Positions 56,001-64,000 of a stretch of DNA of 64,000 nucleotides are shown one piece after another. The DNA is taken from the NCBI GenBank assembly GCA_036971475.1, contig JBAIZL010000001.1:93890983-93954982 (forward strand), in the 5' to 3' direction. The position numbers were made by a program, and so were the translations under genes. Every line of letters begins with the position of its first letter. Position 1 is the stretch's first letter. This DNA is from Prosapia bicincta (lineage: Eukaryota > Arthropoda > Insecta > Hemiptera > Cercopidae). A model generated the notes under the pieces. The model was not told the origin of the DNA and searched no databases. It was given only the letters and a program-made list of their open reading frames with translations.

Positions 56001-58691
56001 TAGGAATGTTGTATACAAATACAACGAATTTTATCTTGACTGGATTTTTCATAGGTATATTTTAATATTGGTATATAGCAATGTTGTATAAAATTACAAC
56101 CAAATCTATCCTGACTGGATACTTTATAGGTATATTTTAATATAGGTATATAGTAATGGTGTATAAAATTACAACCAAATCTATCCTGACTGGATACTTT
56201 ATAGGTATATTTTATTATACGTATATAGTAATGTTGTATACAAATACAACGAATTTTATCTTGACTGGATTTTACATAGGTATATTTTAATATTGGTATA
56301 TAGCAATGTTGTATAAAATTACAACCAAATCTATCCTGACTGGATACTTTATAGGTATATTTTAATATACGTATATAGGAATGTTGTATACAAATACAAC
56401 GAATTTTATCTTGACTGGATTTTTCATAGGTATATTTTAAAAAAGGTATATAGCAATGTTGTATAAAATCACAACCAAATCTATCCTGACTGGATACTTT
56501 ATAGGTATATTTTAATATAGCTATATAGTAATGGTGTATAAAATTACAACCAAATCTATCCTGACTGGATACTTTATAGGTATATTTTAATATAGGTATA
56601 TAGTAATGGTGTATAAAATTACAACCAAATCTATCCTGACTGGCTACTTTATAGGTATATTTTAATATACGTATATAGTAAAATTGTATACAAATACAAC
56701 GAATTTTAATTTGACTGGATTTTTCATAGGTATATTTTAATATTGGTATATAGCAATGTTGTATAAAATTACAAACAAATCTATCCTGAATGGATACTTT
56801 ATAGGTATATTTTAATATAGGTATATAGTAATGGTGTATAAAATTACAACCAAATCTATCGTGACTGGATACTTTATAGGTATATTTTAATATAGGTATA
56901 TAGTAATGGTGTATAAAATTACAACCAAATCTATCCTGACTGGACACTTTATAGGTATATTTTAATATACGTATATAGTAATGGTGTATAAAATTACAAC
57001 CAAATCTATAATGATTAGATACTTTATAGGTATATTTTAATATAGGTATATAGTAATGGTGTATAAAATTACAACCAAATCTATCCTGACTGGATACTTT
57101 ATAGGTATATTTTAATATAGGTATATAGTAATGGTGTATAAAATTACAACCAAATCTATCGTGACTGGATACTTTATAGGTATATTTTAATATAGGTATA
57201 TAGTAATGGTGTTTAAAATTACAACCAAATCTATCCTGACTGGATACTTTATAGGTATATTTTAATATAGGTATATAGTTATGGTGTATAAAATTACAAC
57301 CAAATCTATCCTGACTGGATACTTTATAGGTATATTTTAATATAGGTATATATTAATGGTGTATAAAATTACAACCAAATCTATCCTGACTGGATACTTT
57401 ATAGGTATATTTTATTATAGGTATATAGTAATGGTGTATAAAAATACAACGAAATCTATCCTGACTGGATACTTTATAGGTATATTTTAATATAGGTATA
57501 TAGTAATGGTGTATAAAATTACAACCAAATCTATCCTGACTGGACACTTTATAGGTATATTTTAATATAGGTATGTAGTAATGGTGTATAAAATTACAAC
57601 CAAATCTATCCTGACTGGATACTTTATAGGTATTTTTCAATATAGGTATATAGTAATGGTGTATAAAATTACAACCAAATCTATCCTTACTGGATACTTT
57701 ATAGGTATATTTTAATATAGGTATATAGTAATGGTGTATAAAATTACAACCAAATCTATCCTGACTGGATAATTTATAGGTATATTTTAATATAGGTATA
57801 TAGTAATGGTGTATAAAATTACAACCAAATCTATATTGACTGGATACTTTATAGGTATATTTTAATATACGTATATAGTAATGTTGTATACAAATACAAC
57901 GAATTTTATCTTGACTGGATTTTTCATAGGTATATTTTAATACTGGTATATAGCAATGTTGTATAAAATTACAACCAAATCTATCCTGACTGAATACTTT
58001 ATAGGTATATTTTAATATAGGTATATAGTAATGGTGTATAAAATTACAACCAAATCTATCCTGACTGGATACTTTATAGGTATATTTTAATATAGGTATA
58101 TAGTAATGGTGTATAAAATTACAACCAAATTTATTATGACTGGATACTTTATAGGTATATTTTAATATAGGTATATAGTACTGGTGTATAAAATTACAAC
58201 CAAATCTATCCTGACTGGATATTTTATAGGTATATTTTAATATAGGTATATAGTAATGGTGTATAAAATTACAACCAAATCTATCCTGACTGGATACTTT
58301 ATATGTATATTTTAATATACGTATATAGTAATGTTGTATACAAATACAACGAATTTTATCTTGACTTGATTTTTCATAGGTATATTTTAATATTGGTATA
58401 TAGCAATGTTGTATAAAATTACAAACAAATCTATCCTGAATGGATACTTTATAAGTATATTTTATTATACGTATACAGTAATGGTATATAAAATTACAAC
58501 CAAATCTATCCTGACTGGACACTTTATAGGTATATTTTAATATAGGTATATAGTAATGGTGTATAAAATTACAACCAAATCTATTATGACTGGATACTTT
58601 ATAGGTATATTTCAATATAGGTATATAGTAATGGTGTTTAAAATTACAACCAAATCTATCCTGACTGGATACTTTATAGGTATATTTTAAT

Positions 58692-60940
58692 ATAGGTATA
58701 TAGTAATGGTGTATAAAATTACAACCAAATCTATCCTGACTGGATAATTTATAGGTATATTTTAATATAGGTATATAGTAATGGTGTATAAAAATACAAC
58801 CAAATCTATCCTGACTGGATACTTTATAGGTATATTTTAATATAGGTATATAGTAATGGTGTATAAAATTACAACCAAATCTATCCTGACTGGATACTTT
58901 ATAGGTATATTTTAATATACGTATATAGTAATGTTGTATACAAATACAACGAATTTTATCTTGACTTGATTTCTCATAGGTATATTTTAATATTGGTATA
59001 TAGCAATGTTGTATAAAATTACAACCAAATCTATCCTGAATGGATACTTTATAAGTATATTTTAATATACGTATATAGTAATGGTGTATAAAATTACAAC
59101 CAAATCTATCCTGACTGGATACTTTATAGGTATATTTTAATATAGGTATATAGTAGAGGTGTATAAAATTACAACCAAATCTATCCTGACTGGACACTTT
59201 ATAGGTATATTTTAATATAGGTATGTAGTAATGGTGTATAAAATTTCAACCAAATCTATCCTGACTGGATACTTTATAGGTATTTTTCAATATAGGTATA
59301 TAGTAATGGTGTATAAAATTACAACCAAATCTATCCTGACTGGATACTTTATAGGTATATTTTAATATAGGTATATAGTAATGGTGTATAAAATTACAAC
59401 CAAATCTATCCTGACTGGATAATTTATAGGTATATTTTAATATAGGTATATAGTAATGGTGTATAAAATTACAACCAAATCTATATTGACTGGATACTTT
59501 ATTGGTATATTTTAATATACGTATATAGTAATGTTGTATACAAATACAACGAAATTTGTCTTGACTGGATTTTTCATAGGTATATTTTAATATTGGTATA
59601 TAGCAATGTTGTATAAAATTACAACCAAATCTATCCTGACTGGATACTTTATAGGCATATTTTAATATACGTATATAGGAATGTTGTATACAAATACAAC
59701 GAATTTTATCTTGACTGGATTTTTCATAGGTATATTTTAATACTGGTATATAGCAATGTTGTATGAAATTACAACCAAATCTATCCTGACTGAATACTTT
59801 ATAGGTATATTTTAATATAGGTATATAGTAATGGTGTGTAAAATTACAACCAAATCTATCCTGACTGGATAATTTATAGGTATATTTTAATATAGGTATA
59901 TAGTAATGGTGTATAAAATTACAACCAAATTTATTATGACTGGATACTTTATAGGTATATTTTAATATAGGTATATAGTACTGGTGTATAAAATTACAAC
60001 AAAATCTATCCTGTTTGGATATTTTATAGGTATATTTTAATATAGGTATATAGTAATGGTGTATAAAATTACAACCAAATCTATCCTGACTGGATACTTT
60101 ATATGTATATTTTAATATACGTATATAGTAATGTTGTATACAAATACAACGAATTTTATCTTGATTTGTTTTTTCATAGGTATATTTTAATATTGGTATA
60201 TAGCAATGTTGTATAAAATTACAAACAAATCTATCCTGAATGGATACTTTATAAGTATATTTTAATATACGTATATAGTAATGGTGTAAAAAATTATAAC
60301 CAAATCTATCCTGACTGGATACTTTATAAGTATATTTTAATATAGGTATATAGTAATGGTGTAAAAATTACAACCAAATCTATCCTGACTGGATACTTTA
60401 TAGGTATATTTTAATATAGGTATATAGTAATGGTGTATAAAATTACAACCAAATCTATCCTGACTGGATACTTTATAGGTATATTTCAATATAGGTATAT
60501 AGTAATGGTGTTTAAAATTACAACCAAATCTATCCTGACTGGATACTTTATAGGTATATGTTAATATAGGTATATAGTAATGGTGTATAAAATTACAACC
60601 AAATCTATCCTGACTGGATAATTTATAGGTATATTTTAATATAGGTATATAGTAATGGTGTATAAAATTACAACCAAATCTATATTGACTGGATACTTTA
60701 TAGGTGTATTTTAATATACGTATATAGTAATGTTGTATACAAATACAACGAATTTTATCTTGACTGGATTTTTCATAGGTATATTTTAATATTGGTATAT
60801 AGAAATGTTGAATAAAATTACAACCAAATCTATCCTGACTGGATACTTTATAGGCATATTTTAATATACGTATATAGGAATGTTGTATACAAATACAACG
60901 AATTTTATCTTGACTGGATTTTTCATAGGTATATTTTAAT
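58692..60940. repeat. Satellite B 2249-bp block, copy 1
   Basis: Matched by 60941-63189 at an offset of 2249 bp (30 units minus one base). Shared rare markers include TAGTAGAGG (59152 and 61401), ACGAAATTTGTC, GTATGAAATTAC (59761 and 62010), CTGTTTGGATATTTT and the one-base-short GGTGTAAAAATTAC (60359 and 62608). Confidence 0.92.
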
Positions 60941-63189
60941 ATAGGTATATAGTAATGGTGTATAAAATTACAACCAAATCTATCCTGACTGGATAATTTA
61001 TAGGTATATTTTAATATAGGTATATAGTAATGGTGTATAAAAATACAACCAAATCTATCCTGACTGGATACTTTATAGGTATATTTTAATATAGGTATAT
61101 AGTAATGGTGTATAAAATTACAACCAAATCTATCCTGACTGGATACTTTATAGGTATATTTTAATATACGTATATAGTAATGTTGTATACAAATACAACG
61201 AATTTTATCTTGACTTGATTTCTCATAGGTATATTTTAATATTGGTATATAGCAATGTTGTATAAAATTACAACCAAATCTATCCTGAATGGATACTTTA
61301 TAAGTATATTTTAATATACGTATATAGTAATGGTGTATAAAATTACAACCAAATCTATCCTGACTGGATACTTTATAGGTATATTTTAATATAGGTATAT
61401 AGTAGAGGTGTATAAAATTACAACCAAATCTATCCTGACTGGACACTTTATAGGTATATTTTAATATAGGTATGTAGTAATGGTGTATAAAATTTCAACC
61501 AAATCTATCCTGACTGGATACTTTATAGGTATTTTTCAATATAGGTATATAGTAATGGTGTATAAAATTACAACCAAATCTATCCTGACTGGATACTTTA
61601 TAGGTATATTTTAATATAGGTATATAGTAATGGTGTATAAAATTACAACCAAATCTATCCTGACTGGATAATTTATAGGTATATTTTAATATAGGTATAT
61701 AGTAATGGTGTATAAAATTACAACCAAATCTATATTGACTGGATACTTTATTGGTATATTTTAATATACGTATATAGTAATGTTGTATACAAATACAACG
61801 AAATTTGTCTTGACTGGATTTTTCATAGGTATATTTTAATATTGGTATATAGCAATGTTGTATAAAATTACAACCAAATCTATCCTGACTGGATACTTTA
61901 TAGGCATATTTTAATATACGTATATAGGAATGTTGTATACAAATACAACGAATTTTATCTTGACTGGATTTTTCATAGGTATATTTTAATACTGGTATAT
62001 AGCAATGTTGTATGAAATTACAACCAAATCTATCCTGACTGAATACTTTATAGGTATATTTTAATATAGGTATATAGTAATGGTGTGTAAAATTACAACC
62101 AAATCTATCCTGACTGGATAATTTATAGGTATATTTTAATATAGGTATATAGTAATGGTGTATAAAATTACAACCAAATTTATTATGACTGGATACTTTA
62201 TAGGTATATTTTAATATAGGTATATAGTACTGGTGTATAAAATTACAACAAAATCTATCCTGTTTGGATATTTTATAGGTATATTTTAATATAGGTATAT
62301 AGTAATGGTGTATAAAATTACAACCAAATCTATCCTGACTGGATACTTTATATGTATATTTTAATATACGTATATAGTAATGTTGTATACAAATACAACG
62401 AATTTTATCTTGATTTGTTTTTTCATAGGTATATTTTAATATTGGTATATAGCAATGTTGTATAAAATTACAAACAAATCTATCCTGAATGGATACTTTA
62501 TAAGTATATTTTAATATACGTATATAGTAATGGTGTAAAAAATTATAACCAAATCTATCCTGACTGGATACTTTATAAGTATATTTTAATATAGGTATAT
62601 AGTAATGGTGTAAAAATTACAACCAAATCTATCCTGACTGGATACTTTATAGGTATATTTTAATATAGGTATATAGTAATGGTGTATAAAATTACAACCA
62701 AATCTATCCTGACTGGATACTTTATAGGTATATTTCAATATAGGTATATAGTAATGGTGTTTAAAATTACAACCAAATCTATCCTGACTGGATACTTTAT
62801 AGGTATATGTTAATATAGGTATATAGTAATGGTGTATAAAATTACAACCAAATCTATCCTGACTGGATAATTTATAGGTATATTTTAATATAGGTATATA
62901 GTAATGGTGTATAAAATTACAACCAAATCTATATTGACTGGATACTTTATAGGTGTATTTTAATATACGTATATAGTAATGTTGTATACAAATACAACGA
63001 ATTTTATCTTGACTGGATTTTTCATAGGTATATTTTAATATTGGTATATAGAAATGTTGAATAAAATTACAACCAAATCTATCCTGACTGGATACTTTAT
63101 AGGCATATTTTAATATACGTATATAGGAATGTTGTATACAAATACAACGAATTTTATCTTGACTGGATTTTTCATAGGTATATTTTAAT
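60941..63189. repeat. Satellite B 2249-bp block, copy 2
   Basis: Nearly exact copy of 58692-60940. The join at about 60941 is visible as a Q monomer followed by P where R is expected. After about 63189 the sequence switches to a segment resembling 56070-56640 (offset 7123 bp), including TTTTATTATACG and TTAAAAAAAGG variants. Confidence 0.9.
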
Positions 63190-64000
63190 ATTGGTATATA
63201 GCAATGTTGTATAAAATTACAACCAAATCTATCCTGACTGGATACTTTATAGGTATATTTTAATATAGGTATATAGTAATGGTGTATAAAATTACAACCA
63301 AATCTATCCTGACTGGATACTTTATAGGTATATTTTATTATACGTATATAGTAATGTTGTATACAAATACAACGAATTTTATCTTGACTGTATTTTACAT
63401 AGGTATATTTTAATATTGGTATATAGCAATGTTGTATAAAATTACAACCAAATCTATCCTGACTGGATACTTTATAGGTATATTTTAATATACGTATTTA
63501 GTAATGTTGTATACAAATACAACGAATTTTATCTTGACTGGATTTTTCATAGGTATATTTAAAAAAAGGTATATAGCAATGTTGTATAAAATCACAACCA
63601 AATCTATCCTGACTGGATACTTTATAGGTATATTTTAATATAGGTATATAGTAATGGTGTATAAAATTACAACCAAATCTATCCTGACTGGATACTTTAT
63701 AGGTATATTTTAATATAGGTATATAGTAATGGTGTTTAAAATTACAACCAAATCTATCCTGACTGGATACTTTATAGGTATATTTTAATATAGGTATATA
63801 GTAATGGTGTATAAAATTACAACCAAATCTATCCTGACTGGATACTTTATAGGTATATTTTAATATAGGTATATAGTAATGGTGTATAAAATTACAACCA
63901 AATCTATCCTGACTGGATACTTTATAGGTATATTTTATTATAGGTATATAGTAATGGTGTATAAAAATACAACCAAATCTATCCTGACTGGATACTTTAT

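Larger units (their letters stand above)
49370..61446 (-). other. Long minus-strand open frames of 25-residue repeats, not judged coding
   Basis: Because the unit is 25 codons, one minus frame reads KYTYKVSSQDRFGCNF then IHHYYIPIL, with Q units giving KYTYEKSSQDKIRCIC. Frames of 655 (49370-51337), 411 (51752-52987), 487 (53027-54490), 771 (54632-56947), 614 (57353-59197) and 369 codons (60337-61446) result. The first three start at TTG and the last three at GTG. I found no ATG in this frame. Most end at a single substitution (for example TGA at 51752 and 53027), and the last ends at a one-base deletion near 60362. There is no signal peptide, domain or flanking gene. Left of 49.4 kb the same frame is broken by about 28 TACTTAAT-type stop variants. 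I read these frames as arithmetic by-products of a 75-bp period. A similar 193-codon frame at 16813-17394 (TTG start) runs into satellite A. Confidence 0.85.
16943..64000. repeat. Satellite B: 75-bp tandem repeat, about 627 copies
   Basis: AAATCTATCCTGACTGG recurs every 75 bp from the junction to the end of the window (for example 16981, 17056 and 17131). Three subtypes dominate. P has AATATAGGTATATAGTAATGG and ATCCTGACTGGATAC. Q has ATACGTATATAGTAATGTTG, ATACAAATACAACG and GGATTTTTCATAGG. R has ATTGGTATATAGCAATGTTG and is otherwise P-like. Q is almost always followed by R. P and R carry the dyad TATCCTGACTGGATA. Q carries GTTGTATACAAATACAAC in its place. Variants are shared in blocks, giving several higher-order periods. 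Composition is very A+T-rich. The array continues past the window, so its true length is unknown. Confidence 0.98.

Noticed and set aside
49370..61446. A giant repeat-protein gene family on the minus strand
   Set aside because: All frames begin at TTG or GTG, not ATG. They end at random point changes or an indel, show no domain, signal or flanking gene structure, and follow directly from a 75-bp period in a satellite.
9141..64000. CRISPR-like array
   Set aside because: The repeats are contiguous with no unique spacers, the unit lengths are 158 and 75 bp, and the DNA is eukaryotic.
9141..64000. CENP-B box or telomere repeats
   Set aside because: I looked for a CENP-B box-like motif and for TTAGG or TTAGGG runs in the repeat units and found none.

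Overview
The window is eukaryotic nuclear DNA, most likely from an invertebrate animal. It is A+T-rich, carries a long (CA)n microsatellite and a degenerate hAT transposon, and shows no compact gene layout or bacterial-type gene. The species cannot be told from the sequence. I find no convincing intact protein gene, no rRNA or tRNA, and no CRISPR array.

Layout. Positions 1-9140 are mostly single-copy, A+T-rich DNA broken up by small tandem repeats and mobile-element remnants. These are a perfect 25-bp inverted repeat (908-961), a G-skewed 69-bp minisatellite (2133-3132), a (CA)n tract (4919-5306) followed by a possible pogo/Tigger-like end, and a 50-bp minisatellite (5461-6294). Next come a hAT element with matching TIRs and a perfect 8-bp target duplication (7196-8300) and a short perfect stem-loop (8866-8894).

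Positions 9141-16949 are satellite A: about 49 copies of a 158-bp unit, including a 5-unit block and a 12-unit (1894-bp) block that are each present twice in tandem. At about 16943-16949 it passes directly into satellite B through a 7-bp shared stretch. Satellite B is a 75-bp unit present about 627 times that fills the rest of the window and runs off its right edge.

Satellite B has three main monomer subtypes, called P, Q and R here, with Q nearly always followed by R. It is organised as nested tandem duplications with periods of about 900, 3960, 1575, 1650 and 2249 bp. Because 75 is 25 codons, one minus-strand frame stays open for hundreds of codons between 49.4 and 61.4 kb. None of these frames starts with ATG, and the same frame carries many stops in the rest of the array, so I read it as a by-product of the period and not as a gene. 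The whole looks like the edge of a large heterochromatic, possibly pericentromeric, satellite domain. That placement is inference.
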